A stretch of 64,000 bases of DNA from Amorphoplanes friuliensis DSM 7358 (GTDB taxonomy: Bacteria; Actinomycetota; Actinomycetes; Mycobacteriales; Micromonosporaceae). The stretch covers positions 6,362,001 to 6,426,000 of the forward strand of contig NC_022657.1 of assembly GCF_000494755.1 (NCBI RefSeq). Direction: 5' to 3'. Under the pieces are notes generated by a model. The model did not search any database, was not told where the DNA came from, and saw only the letters and a program-made list of their open reading frames with translations. A program made the position numbers and the translations under genes. Positions 34,373 to 42,705 of the stretch are shown here, one piece after another. Positions within the stretch are counted from its first letter, which is position 1. Each line of letters starts with the position of its first letter.

Positions 34373-36554
34373 GATTCACATCGAGAACCACTGTCGACAG
34401 CGGGCAGCCCACGCAGGTCAGGACGTACCCATCAGCTTTCTGTTGCGCGGTGAGGCAGTTCGGCTCGTTGCGGGTGACTTCTCCACTGCGAAGCTGAACC
34501 ATGCAGTCGCCACAGCTCCCGACCGTGCAGGAGTACGGCATCGGCAGCCCGGCGGCGAGTCCCGCTTCGAGCAGCGTCTGGCCGGGCTCCACGACCGCGC
34601 TACCGATCAGATGACCGTCCTGATGGACGGTCATCTCCTGGGGCGCGGTCGTTGTGGTCCTGATGTCCGCCGCGCTGGTGTAGCGCTCATGGTGCACCGC
34701 CGTATCCGGGACACCCAGCCCGTTCAGCACCGCCTGGACGGCGTCCGTCAGCGCTTCCGGGCCGCAGACGTAGTAGTGGGTGTCCCGGGACACCGGCAGG
34801 CCGGTGATCCAGTGGTGCAGGCGGTCCGCGTCGAGGCGTCCGTCCCGGCCGGTCAGCACGTGGGTGACGGTGAGCCGGTCGGGGTTGTCCCGCTCCAGCC
34901 GGGTCAGCTCATCGAAAAAGATGATCTCTTGCGGGCTTCGGCTGCTGTAGAGCAGCGTGATCCGGCCCTGTGCCGGCCGGGCGGCGAGCTGCGCGCGGAT
35001 CATGCTCATCATCGGGGTCACGCCGCTGCCCGCCGCGACCATCACCACGTGCTCGGGTGGTTGCGGCTGCGCGTGGAAGGACCCTGACGGGCCGAGAACG
35101 GTCAGGAGGTCACCGGCACGCAGATGGCTGTGCACGTGGGTGGAGAAACGGCCACCGTCGAGCTGTTTGACGGTGACCTCCAGCCGTGACGACCCCGGCG
35201 CCGAGGAGGCCGAGTACGCCCGTCGTACCGGGTGGCCGTCGATGTCGGTGACGAGCGTGAAGGACTGACCCGGCCGGAAATCGAACGAACCGCGACCATC
35301 GCCGGCGTCTTGCAGGACGAGCGTGACCACGCTCGGTGTTTCCCTGCGCACCTCGACGATGCGCAGCGGACGCTCCGGTTGAGCCGGCCGGTCGACCGCA
35401 GCCGGTCTGCTCACGCCGGCGGCGACGTCGTCGTAGCCCTCCTTGCGCAGCCCGGAGAGATAGGCCCGGTTCATGACCAGCCGCAGCAGCCGGGCCATCC
35501 CCGGGACAGCGCCGATCGCCTTGAGCAGGAACGCCGGCGGGCCGCCCTTGGCCCGCGTCGTGCCGGCGGCCAGATGCTCCCCGGCCAGCGCCATGAGATC
35601 GGGCACGGCCCCGCGGTCCGGATGCGACGCCGGAGTCCACATTCTCGAGCGTGCCACCGGGTTGCTGACGGTCACCTCGGCGTGCTCGACATCGATGAGC
35701 AGCGCCGCATGCGGGGACATCCCGCGCAACGCCATCGTTTCCAGCAGCGCCGGGTCATTGGTTATCGCGCCGCGGCCACGGACGTGCAGCACACCGCTGC
35801 GGCCCGGAACGAGCGCAGCGAACGACAGCCGGTCGTCCTGCAGCAGGTTGTGCAGCGTGTCGGCCCGTTTGTTGCCCCTACGATCCGGGATGACGAGCGT
35901 GTGGCTGTCCAGCACCCGCACTACCGCACCGCTGTCCCCGCGCGGGCTCGTGTCACTGCCGCCGGAAGAATCCCAGCTGGACAGAGCCAGGAAGGGTGAA
36001 GCCGCCAGGAACTCGGCGATGCCAGGCCCGCGCAGCGGCCCGTCTCCGGTGATCTCGACCGGGGTGGCAGCCGGCGCAGGAGGCTGCCACAGGCGGGACC
36101 GCAGGACGGCTTGCGCACAGTGGATGTAGGCCTCGTCGATGTCGACGGTTGTCTCCCCGCTCTTGCGCGCCGCCACCGTGCCGTTGACGCGCAGGATCTC
36201 CCCCACACCGGGCAGGAGGAAGAACAACGAGACCGGGCCCAGCGGATCGCCGGACTCAGGCAGGCGAAACGATATTCGCGTCGGCGAGTGGACGCGGGCG
36301 AATCCCGGCGTGCCACCGATGAACGTCGTCCGGCTGGTGCCGGCGGCGTCCCGGTACCCGAAGGCCGCGACAGCACAATTGGCCAGGATGGCCCGGCAGC
36401 CCTCGTCGAGGGCGCTGATCTGTTTGAGCATCACCACCGGCGCCGGACGCCCGACGATCGCCTCGACCTCGTCGACCGTCGCCAGCCGGTTCGGACCACC
36501 GAATTGTCTTACAGCCTTGTTTTCCCAGCTCACCACAATATTGTGAGTAATCAT
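34365..36554 (-). CDS. PPOX-domain / ferredoxin-NADP reductase / 2Fe-2S ferredoxin fusion oxidoreductase
   Basis: A 729-residue modular flavoprotein. Two N-terminal split-barrel regions resemble pyridoxamine-phosphate-oxidase-like flavin binders (GGTPGFARV; RRGNKRADTLHNLLQDDRLSF). They are followed by an FNR FAD domain (RRAYSASS), an NAD(P) domain (GSGVTPMMS ... YYVCGPEAL) and a C-terminal plant-type ferredoxin with Cys-x4-Cys-x2-Cys plus a distal Cys (CTVGSCGDC ... LTCVGC). Electrons should pass NAD(P)H to FAD to 2Fe-2S, ending on the barrel substrate. The start is uncertain: the 36554 ATG places a palindrome (CACAATATTGTG) inside codons 4-8, so GTG near 36541 may be used. Divergent from a TetR gene. 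Confidence 0.88.
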   Translation of the reverse strand: MITHNIVVSWENKAVRQFGGPNRLATVDEVEAIVGRPAPVVMLKQISALDEGCRAILANCAVAAFGYRDAAGTSRTTFIGGTPGFARVHSPTRISFRLPESGDPLGPVSLFFLLPGVGEILRVNGTVAARKSGETTVDIDEAYIHCAQAVLRSRLWQPPAPAATPVEITGDGPLRGPGIAEFLAASPFLALSSWDSSGGSDTSPRGDSGAVVRVLDSHTLVIPDRRGNKRADTLHNLLQDDRLSFAALVPGRSGVLHVRGRGAITNDPALLETMALRGMSPHAALLIDVEHAEVTVSNPVARSRMWTPASHPDRGAVPDLMALAGEHLAAGTTRAKGGPPAFLLKAIGAVPGMARLLRLVMNRAYLSGLRKEGYDDVAAGVSRPAAVDRPAQPERPLRIVEVRRETPSVVTLVLQDAGDGRGSFDFRPGQSFTLVTDIDGHPVRRAYSASSAPGSSRLEVTVKQLDGGRFSTHVHSHLRAGDLLTVLGPSGSFHAQPQPPEHVVMVAAGSGVTPMMSMIRAQLAARPAQGRITLLYSSRSPQEIIFFDELTRLERDNPDRLTVTHVLTGRDGRLDADRLHHWITGLPVSRDTHYYVCGPEALTDAVQAVLNGLGVPDTAVHHERYTSAADIRTTTTAPQEMTVHQDGHLIGSAVVEPGQTLLEAGLAAGLPMPYSCTVGSCGDCMVQLRSGEVTRNEPNCLTAQQKADGYVLTCVGCPLSTVVLDVNPN
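36529..36547. promoter_or_regulatory. CACAATATTGTG palindrome in tetR/oxidoreductase divergon
   Basis: A perfect 12-bp palindrome at 36534-36545, flanked by CTCAC (36529-36533) and GTGAG (36543-36547) that form a second, offset inverted repeat. It lies 56 bp before the TetR start and covers the annotated start of the oxidoreductase. Confidence 0.6.
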
Positions 36555-36600
36555 TCAGCTATTGGCTACTCGCTTTTGACGCCTCGGGAGGGCCATCGCC

Positions 36601-37221
36601 ATGCCGTCCGACGACCGCCACCTTCAGCCACGTCGCCAGCCCCGCCAGGTCCGCGCCGAGCTCACCCGTGAGCGCATCCTCACCGCCGCTGCTCACATTT
36701 TCGCCGAGTACGGCTACGCGGCGGGGACGACGAACCGCATCGCCGAACGCGCCCGCATCTCCATCGGCTCGCTGTACCAGTACTTCCCGAACAAGGCCGC
36801 CATCCTCGCCAAGCTCCTGGTCCGACACATCGACCGCGGCACCTGGACGCAAGCCGACCAACTCGACCTGTCCCCCGGCAGCCTGAGGACAACCGTGCAG
36901 GCGATGGTCCGCGACGCGATCGACAACCACGACGACGACCCGCAGCTGCTCCGCATCATGATCGAAGAAGCGCCCGTCTCGAAGGAACTGCTCGAGACCA
37001 TCAACAACCACGGACGGACCCGCGTCACTCAGATCCGCGATCTGCTCGCCCGCCACCCGGACGTCAAGGTGCAAGACCTCGACACCGCCGCCGACCTGAT
37101 CACGTTCACCGTGGAGATTAACACCCACAGGCTGATGGCCGACCCGAACGCCGTCGCCGTCGAAACCCTGGAAAAGGAACTCGTCGACCTGGTCACGCGC
37201 TACCTCCGCGGAGACCGGTAG
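36601..37221 (+). CDS. TetR-family transcriptional regulator
   Basis: A 206-residue TetR regulator. A basic N-terminus (RQPRQVRAELTRERIL) leads into the HTH (AAHIFAEYGYAAGTTNRIAERARISIGSLYQYF, residues 27-60); the C-terminal domain matches the TetR_C group with the LLRIMIEEAPVSKEL segment. It is divergent from the PPOX-ferredoxin reductase fusion. The palindrome CACAATATTGTG between them is the likely operator. The inducer is presumably a substrate of that oxidoreductase (inference). Confidence 0.92.
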   Translation: MPSDDRHLQPRRQPRQVRAELTRERILTAAAHIFAEYGYAAGTTNRIAERARISIGSLYQYFPNKAAILAKLLVRHIDRGTWTQADQLDLSPGSLRTTVQAMVRDAIDNHDDDPQLLRIMIEEAPVSKELLETINNHGRTRVTQIRDLLARHPDVKVQDLDTAADLITFTVEINTHRLMADPNAVAVETLEKELVDLVTRYLRGDR

Positions 37222-37300
37222 ACGCCGTCCGAAATCCTGGTGTCGTTCAGGTCGAGGCCGGCGATCACCGCGATGCAGCCGACGCCCGCGCAGGTGGGTG

Positions 37301-37795
37301 TTATTCACCGAGGAGCATGAGCGGGTCGCCCTCGAACCAGGCGTTGGCGATGTCGAGGTGCTGGATCCGCCACTGCTCGCCGTCGCGGACCACCGAGGCG
37401 GTGTAACGGTTCATCATCAGGGCGTGCCGGGTCACCGCCGGGTCGGAACCGGAGCCCGGCTTGAAGTGCTGCGCCTGGGCGTAGGCGAGCACGGTGGCGC
37501 GGTCGCCGTCGAGCGTGATGCGGACGTTGCTGATGGAGTGGCTGGAGTCCAGCGGCCCCACCGCACCGATCAGGCTGGTCACGACAGTTTCCCGGGGAGC
37601 GAGCGGCGGGAAGTCGTACCCGATGCGCCGCATGGCCGGGCCGAGGTCGACGACAGCGTCCTCGGTCAGCGAGGAGGAGAGCAGATCGGCGTCGTTGAGA
37701 TCGAGGCCGGCGGCGTAGCGGTGCAGGGTGTCGGTGATGGCGGCCCGGTCGACGAGGTCGGTCAGGGTCGTGGCGGTGGTGATCGTGTCGGTCAT
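37301..37795 (-). CDS. SnoaL-like / NTF2-fold protein under SARP-type repeats
   Basis: A 164-residue NTF2-like protein (LVDRAAITDTLHRYAAGLDLNDADLLSSSL opening, WRIQHLDIANAWFEGD end), of the SnoaL_4 type often found beside polyketide or aromatic-modifying enzymes. Its promoter has two TCGGCGC repeats 11 bp apart, 41 bp from the start to the upstream AAACGTTGAC block. The same layout precedes the BBE oxidase at 41247. It lies next to the SARP gene at 37931, so SARP activation is the natural reading. Enzymatic role unproven. Confidence 0.84.
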   Translation of the reverse strand: MTDTITTATTLTDLVDRAAITDTLHRYAAGLDLNDADLLSSSLTEDAVVDLGPAMRRIGYDFPPLAPRETVVTSLIGAVGPLDSSHSISNVRITLDGDRATVLAYAQAQHFKPGSGSDPAVTRHALMMNRYTASVVRDGEQWRIQHLDIANAWFEGDPLMLLGE

Positions 37796-37815
37796 GAGTT
37801 CATCCCATCAAGCGG

Positions 37816-37845
37816 GCGCCGACGCAGCGCCGATGAAACGTTGAC
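37816..37845 (-). promoter_or_regulatory. SARP-type direct repeats upstream of the NTF2-like gene
   Basis: On the minus strand GTCAACGTTT (37845-37836) is followed by two TCGGCGC heptads (37833-37827 and 37822-37816), an 11-bp period, then 20 bp to the ATG. SARP activators bind heptads at 11-bp spacing overlapping the -35. Confidence 0.75.
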
Positions 37846-37930
37846 GCCTGATGCGGGCCGCGATCTGCGGGGCGGCCGGCGCGGATCCCGGGTCGGCGAT
37901 ATGGCTGACCCGGATGAGCGCCCCTGATCG

Positions 37931-39751
37931 TCAGAGCGCCGCGACCAGTTCCCGGTCCAGGCCGGCCAGCGCCGCCCGGCAGCGCTCCGGACCTTCGATC
38001 TTCTGGGCCCGGCGCCGCGCGATGGCCTGGATCAGCACCGTGTAACGGTAGGTGTCGATGTCGACCGCCTCCACCAGGTGGGCGTCCACAAGGTCTTCCA
38101 TGGCGGCCCGCGCTTCGGCCCGGGGCAACCCGGTCATCGCGCTCACCTCGGCGACGGTGCGGATCAGCGGGACGGCGAGGGCGGCGAGGCGGAAGACCTG
38201 GGCCGGTACCGCGGACAGTCTCGCCTCGGCCCGCCGGATCGGCTCATCGACGATCTTGCAGTCCTCGTGCATGACGACCGGCTGCTGCAGGTCGTCGGCC
38301 AGCTGCGCCATGATCTGCCGGACCGTCCACATCGGTCGATCGAGCAGCCGGGCGGCGGCCACCTGGACCGACAGGGCGTGCCCGGAGCAGGCGCCGACCA
38401 GCTCCCGAGCCGCGTCCGGTTCGCCGTCGACGCGCCGGCGCCCGGCGATCTCGCCGAGCAGGTGCAGCGATTCTCGCTCGCTCAGCGGGCCGAGCCGTTG
38501 CCACACCACCGTCGACAGCTCCAGCAGCCTGCGACTTGCCGTGACGATGACCGCGCAGCCCGGCAGCAGCGGCTCCACCTGCTCGCTGCTGTCCGCGTCA
38601 TCGAGGATCACCAGCATCCTGCGTCCGGCCGTCATGGTGCGCCACAGCGCGGAGCGCTCCGCCGTCATGTCCGGCAGGGCGGCACCCGGCTGGATCGAGC
38701 GGAGCAGCGAGCCGAGGGCCTCGTGCGTACTCATCGCCCGCCCGCTGCGAGCGCTCAGATCGAGGTACACGCGCCCGTCCGGGAAGTGGTCGGCGAGCTG
38801 ATGGGCCAGGTGCACGGCCAGAGCCGACTTGCCGGACCCGCCGAGACCGGTGATGCCGGCGATCGGTATCCCGCCGTCCTCGGTGAGCACCCGGCCCAGC
38901 CGGTCGATCTCGGCGTGACGACCGGTGAAGTTGCGCGTGTCCGGCGGAACCTGATCGGGCCGCGCTGTCCGGGCCTCGGCCGGCGTCTGCGGCCGGGCGA
39001 CCGCCTCGTCGCCCCGCAACAATCGCTGATGCAACCGCTGCAGCTCGGCACCGGGTTCGATGCCGAGCTCGTCGCGCAGCCCGGTGCGCAGCCGGCGGAA
39101 GGCCTCGAGCGCCTCCACCGTCCGCCCGGAGCGGTGCAGAGCGGTCATCCACAGCTCGGTCAGGCGCGCGTCCACCGGCCGGTCGGCGACGGCCGCGGCC
39201 AGATCCGCGCGGATCGCCTCATGCCGGCCGAGCGCCAGCTCCACGTCGAACAGCTGTTCGCGGGCGGCGCGCCGGGACTCCTCGAGCCGGGTGCGCTGGG
39301 CGGCGGCGAACTCCGCGCGGACGCCACCCAGCGCCGGACCGGACCAGAGATCGAGCGCCCCGCGCAGCGCCGTCGCGGCGCCGGAGAGATCCCCGGAAGC
39401 CCGGGCCTCGCGGGCGGCGCCGACGAGCCGGTCGAAGTCATCGGTGTCGACACCGGCGCCGTTACGCTCGAGGTGGTAGCCACTCGCCGATCGGACCAGC
39501 TCGGCCTCGCCACCGGCGAGGATGTGCCGCAGACGGGCGGCGTACGTGCGGACGGTGCCGTGCGCCGACGCCGGCGGGCGCTCACCCCACAGCGCGTCCA
39601 CCACGTCGGCGATCGGCACCGGGGTGTTCCGCAGCAGCAGCAGGGCCAGCAGCCCGCGCTGCTGGGGCGTACCCAGAGCCACGTCACCAGCATCCGTGAT
39701 GACCCGCACCGGGCCCAGCAGAGTGAATCTCACCGTTGAATCTTCACGCAT
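37931..39751 (-). CDS. AfsR/SARP-family transcriptional activator with NB-ARC ATPase domain
   Basis: A 606-residue pathway-type regulator. An OmpR-like winged helix (about 8-95: LGTPQQRGLLALLLL, DALWGERPPASAHGTVRTYAARLR) is followed by the bacterial transcriptional activation domain (about 102-245), then an NB-ARC/STAND domain with P-loop GITGLGGSGKSAL near 300 and Walker B MLVILDD near 380. It lacks the TPR tail of AfsR (about 990 residues), so it is a mid-size form. SARPs activate secondary-metabolite genes by binding 11-bp-spaced heptads, and such repeats precede both flanking genes (37795 and 41247). It is therefore the likely switch of this small locus. Confidence 0.92.
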   Translation of the reverse strand: MREDSTVRFTLLGPVRVITDAGDVALGTPQQRGLLALLLLRNTPVPIADVVDALWGERPPASAHGTVRTYAARLRHILAGGEAELVRSASGYHLERNGAGVDTDDFDRLVGAAREARASGDLSGAATALRGALDLWSGPALGGVRAEFAAAQRTRLEESRRAAREQLFDVELALGRHEAIRADLAAAVADRPVDARLTELWMTALHRSGRTVEALEAFRRLRTGLRDELGIEPGAELQRLHQRLLRGDEAVARPQTPAEARTARPDQVPPDTRNFTGRHAEIDRLGRVLTEDGGIPIAGITGLGGSGKSALAVHLAHQLADHFPDGRVYLDLSARSGRAMSTHEALGSLLRSIQPGAALPDMTAERSALWRTMTAGRRMLVILDDADSSEQVEPLLPGCAVIVTASRRLLELSTVVWQRLGPLSERESLHLLGEIAGRRRVDGEPDAARELVGACSGHALSVQVAAARLLDRPMWTVRQIMAQLADDLQQPVVMHEDCKIVDEPIRRAEARLSAVPAQVFRLAALAVPLIRTVAEVSAMTGLPRAEARAAMEDLVDAHLVEAVDIDTYRYTVLIQAIARRRAQKIEGPERCRAALAGLDRELVAAL

Positions 39752-39834
39752 TGAGCGGGCTGCACCAAGGCGGTCGCGCGTGACTATTAAGACAACTTAC
39801 GATCTGAAACCGATGCCACAAATCCGGGCGGCGG

Positions 39835-41247
39835 TCAGACGGCCGGCTTGATGTTGTGGTTGAGCCGGAAGACGTTGGCCGGGTCGTACCCGGATTTGGC
39901 CCGCGCCAGCCGGCTGTAGGTGGCGGCCGGGTAGGCCGCCCGGACCGCCTCGTCACTCAGATCTTCCTGACCGATGAAGTTGAGGTGCTTGCCCTCCAGC
40001 GCCCACGGCTCGAGAGCGGCGAACAGCCCATCGGTCCACCGCAGAGCCGGCCCGGTCAGGTCCGGGCCGCCGACAGCGACCACCCACAGGACAAATTCCG
40101 ACGTACGCAGGCCGGCCGCACCGGCCCCGGCCGGCGTGTCACGCAGGGCGCCGCCGAGGTGACGCAGTTCGATGATGTCGGCCGGCACGTCGGCCGCCGG
40201 TCCGATGCTCGCGAGCAGCTCCGCCACCAGGTCGCCGGTCAGCGGCGACAGGCTCAGCGTGCGCTCCGCGAACGGCGCCGGGCCCTCCGGGTCGGAGTAG
40301 ATGGCGGCGTAGTCGGTGTACGGCATGTCGGCGACGGTGTCGATCATGACCGGTGCCGCCGTGCGCAACGGCGCCAGCAGCGCGTCCGCCTCAGCTGCGG
40401 CGCCCAGGAACGAAACCCGCACGTGCACCGTGAAGGTGCCTCGCAGCGGCTCCGGGAACACCGGCACGTCCGGCAGCCGCATGAACGCGATCGAGGTGGT
40501 CAGCTCGTCCGGCGCCCGGGCGGTCAGGGTGGCGTACGCCCGCAGGACCGCCTCGGCGTGCTCGCCCGGGAAGATCAGCACCCCGCCGTACAACCGGGTG
40601 ACCGGGAACAGCTCGAACTCGAGGGCGGTGACGATGCCCAGGTTGCTCTTCGAGCCGCGGACCGCCCAGAACAGCTCCGGCTCGGCATCGGCGGTGGCCT
40701 GCCGCACCTGCCCGTCCGCGGTGACGATGTCCAGCGCGGTGACATGGTCGGACGCCCAGCCGTACTTGCGACCCATCGTGGCACTCAGGCCGCCGCCGAG
40801 GGTGTAGCCGACCACGCCGACCAGCGGCGAGGAGCCGTTGAGCGGCGCGAGCCCGTGCTTCGCCGCGGCGTCGACGACCTGCTGCCAGCGCACCCCGGCG
40901 CCGACCCGGGCACGGCGGGCCACCGGATCGATGGTGACCTCGTCCATCCGGCGCGTCGTGATCAGCAGCGTACGGTCGTTCGCCACGACGGTGGTGTGGC
41001 CGGTGTTCATCACCGCCACGGCGAGGTCGTGGGCCTTCGCGAACGCGAGCGCGGCCTGGACGTCGGACGGCCCGGCGGCCCCCACCACCAGGGCAGGGTT
41101 GTTGGGCACGGCCGGGTTGTACGTCGCGCATTCCTCGGCGTAGCCCTTGTCACCGGGCAGCAGAACCGGGCCGGCGACGCGGTGGGACAGCTCGGCGGCG
41201 GCGGCCGGGTCCACCACGGCCGGGTAGTCATTGCTCGATTCGGTCAT
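39835..41247 (-). CDS. FAD-linked oxidase, berberine-bridge-enzyme-like
   Basis: A 470-residue flavoprotein of the vanillyl-alcohol-oxidase/BBE superfamily. The FAD-binding region spans residues 45-220; His84 (NTGHTT) is the expected 8-alpha-histidyl attachment residue. The second site used for a cysteinyl bond in bicovalent members reads GVVGYTLGGG without Cys, so FAD should be singly linked. The C-terminal BBE domain closes with YDPANVFRLNHNI. No signal peptide, hence cytoplasmic. It would oxidise an alcohol, sugar or natural-product intermediate with O2. Its promoter carries SARP-type repeats matching those at 37816-37845. Confidence 0.92.
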   Translation of the reverse strand: MTESSNDYPAVVDPAAAAELSHRVAGPVLLPGDKGYAEECATYNPAVPNNPALVVGAAGPSDVQAALAFAKAHDLAVAVMNTGHTTVVANDRTLLITTRRMDEVTIDPVARRARVGAGVRWQQVVDAAAKHGLAPLNGSSPLVGVVGYTLGGGLSATMGRKYGWASDHVTALDIVTADGQVRQATADAEPELFWAVRGSKSNLGIVTALEFELFPVTRLYGGVLIFPGEHAEAVLRAYATLTARAPDELTTSIAFMRLPDVPVFPEPLRGTFTVHVRVSFLGAAAEADALLAPLRTAAPVMIDTVADMPYTDYAAIYSDPEGPAPFAERTLSLSPLTGDLVAELLASIGPAADVPADIIELRHLGGALRDTPAGAGAAGLRTSEFVLWVVAVGGPDLTGPALRWTDGLFAALEPWALEGKHLNFIGQEDLSDEAVRAAYPAATYSRLARAKSGYDPANVFRLNHNIKPAV

Positions 41248-41268
41248 GGCCCCAATCCACCAGCGTCA

Positions 41269-41297
41269 CGCCGACGGAACGCCGACAAAACGTTGAC
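41269..41297 (-). promoter_or_regulatory. SARP-type direct repeats upstream of the BBE oxidase
   Basis: On the minus strand GTCAACGTTT (41297-41288) precedes GTCGGCG at 41286-41280 and 41275-41269, an 11-bp period. Distance from the GTCAACGTTT block to the ATG (41 bp) is identical to that at 37795. Confidence 0.75.
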
Positions 41298-41442
41298 GAT
41301 CCCGGGCATCGGGCTGGCGTCCCGGTCGACCACCTCATGCCCCAGCCGGCCCCCGAGCGGCACTGCACGCCGGTACGGGCCAACACGCAGCGTGAGCGCG
41401 GCGGCCGGGTCGGCAAGCGTGCCGGCCGCCGCGCCGGGGTGA

Positions 41443-41883
41443 TCAGGGAGCCCACGGTGGGGTGAAGGCGCCGAGCTGGGTCATGATGGTCACGAGGTCG
41501 TCGGCCGCCCATTCCTCGCTGATCCGGCCGTCGGTGACGCGGTAGATGTCGACCGCGTCCCAGCGCACCGTCCGGCCGTCGGCCGGCACACCGAGCAGCT
41601 GTCCCTTGACCGTGGCCGTCACGACCAGGCGCACCATGACCAGGTCGTTCTCGGCCACGACGTCCTGTTCTGCGGCGTACAGGTCGGGCAGCGATCCCAG
41701 GAAACCGGTCAACAGACCGGTCAGATTCTCGGCGCCCGTGAGGTCGCCGAGGGCACCGCCGTGCCAGACGACGTCATCGGTGACGAAGTCGCGGGCCGCG
41801 AGCGGGTTGTGCTTGTTGAACACCTGCTCGATGTAGTCGCGGGCGATCTGCTTATTGCTCTCGAGCTGCTCGGACGGCGACAC
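41443..41883 (-). CDS. SnoaL-like polyketide-cyclase/ester-cyclase family protein
   Basis: A 146-residue NTF2-like protein of the ester-cyclase (SnoaL) type: IARDYIEQVFNKHNPLAARDFV, then MVRLVVTATVKGQLLGVPADGRTVRWDAVDIYRVTDGRI, which is the classic ester-cyclase strand pattern. AGGAGG-like sequence (41889-41895) precedes the start. It is divergent from a MarR gene across large inverted repeats (41903-41955), so it is probably MarR-repressed. Fourth NTF2-like gene of the window. Confidence 0.86.
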   Translation of the reverse strand: MSPSEQLESNKQIARDYIEQVFNKHNPLAARDFVTDDVVWHGGALGDLTGAENLTGLLTGFLGSLPDLYAAEQDVVAENDLVMVRLVVTATVKGQLLGVPADGRTVRWDAVDIYRVTDGRISEEWAADDLVTIMTQLGAFTPPWAP

Positions 41884-41902
41884 GGGATCCTCCTGTATTT
41901 GT

Positions 41903-41955
41903 TTGACCAGTCAGGTACTTGACCAGAAAGTAGTCGGATTTATCTGACTGGTCAA
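41903..41955. promoter_or_regulatory. MarR-type operator array
   Basis: TTGACCAGTCAG (41903-41914) and its exact reverse complement CTGACTGGTCAA (41944-41955) flank a third direct copy of TTGACCAG (41919-41926). The repeats fill the promoter space of the NTF2-like gene and lie about 50 bp upstream of the MarR start. Confidence 0.78.
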
Positions 41956-42005
41956 GTAAATCGAGGTGCGACCTCAACCGAGACCGACGCCGTACCATCG
42001 GACGG

Positions 42006-42500
42006 GTGCAAGAGGCAGCCAAACCCCGCTCCATGCCACTGGACCCGGTGGAGGAAGCGGCATGGCGCGCGGTGGCGCGCGCGGTCCTGGTCGTTCCGAA
42101 GGCGCTCGATGCCGACCTGATCGCCGGTTGCGGGCTCAACCTCGCCGAGTACATCGTGCTGGTGAACCTCTCCGAAGCGCCGCACCGCACGCTGCGGATG
42201 TACGAGCTCGCCGCCGAGTCCACATTGACCTCCGGCGGCGTCACCCGGCTGGTCGCGCGGATGGAACGCCAAGGTCTGGTGACGCGAGGGCAGGCCGAGC
42301 ACGACGGGCGCGGGATGACGGCAACGCTGACGGCGGCCGGCCTCCAGCGGTTGCAGCAGGCCTACCCGGCTGCTCTGGCCAGCGTGCGAACCAATGTGAT
42401 GGACCACCTGGCCGACCTCGACCTGGAGTCGTTCGCCGCCGCTGTCGCTGATTTCGGCCAGAACCGGCACCAAGCGGCGGAGGGCCCCCCGCCGGCATAG
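42006..42500 (+). CDS. MarR-family transcriptional regulator
   Basis: A 164-residue MarR protein. GTG 42006 is chosen; ATG 42033 is possible. The winged helix is at about residues 55-120 (LRMYELAAESTLTSGGVTRLVARMERQGLVTR, wing DGRGMTATLTAAG) between N- and C-terminal dimerisation helices. It is divergent from the SnoaL-like gene and surrounded by TTGACCAG repeats that it presumably binds. The ligand is unknown, typically a phenolic compound for such divergons. Confidence 0.9.
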   Translation: MQEAAKPRSMPLDPVEEAAWRAVARAVLVVPKALDADLIAGCGLNLAEYIVLVNLSEAPHRTLRMYELAAESTLTSGGVTRLVARMERQGLVTRGQAEHDGRGMTATLTAAGLQRLQQAYPAALASVRTNVMDHLADLDLESFAAAVADFGQNRHQAAEGPPPA

Positions 42501-42705
42501 CCTCCCGGGGCTCCAGCTCTGCCGTTCGACGGTGGCCGGGATCTCGGCGCGGACAACCACGACGTCGGTCCAGCCGGTGACCGCAGGCCGGATCGGCGCA
42601 TCGTTGCCTGAGCCGCGCAGGTGAGGTTTGTCGCGTCGGCGAACTCGGCGTCGAGCGTGGTCGCGGGCACTTCGCCGTGCGAAGGGTACGGGCTCCCCGG
42701 AACCG

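Noticed and set aside
37301..41883. A complete secondary-metabolite gene cluster around the SARP gene
   Set aside because: Only tailoring-type genes (NTF2-like, BBE oxidase) are present; no PKS, NRPS, terpene or RiPP core enzyme occurs within the window.
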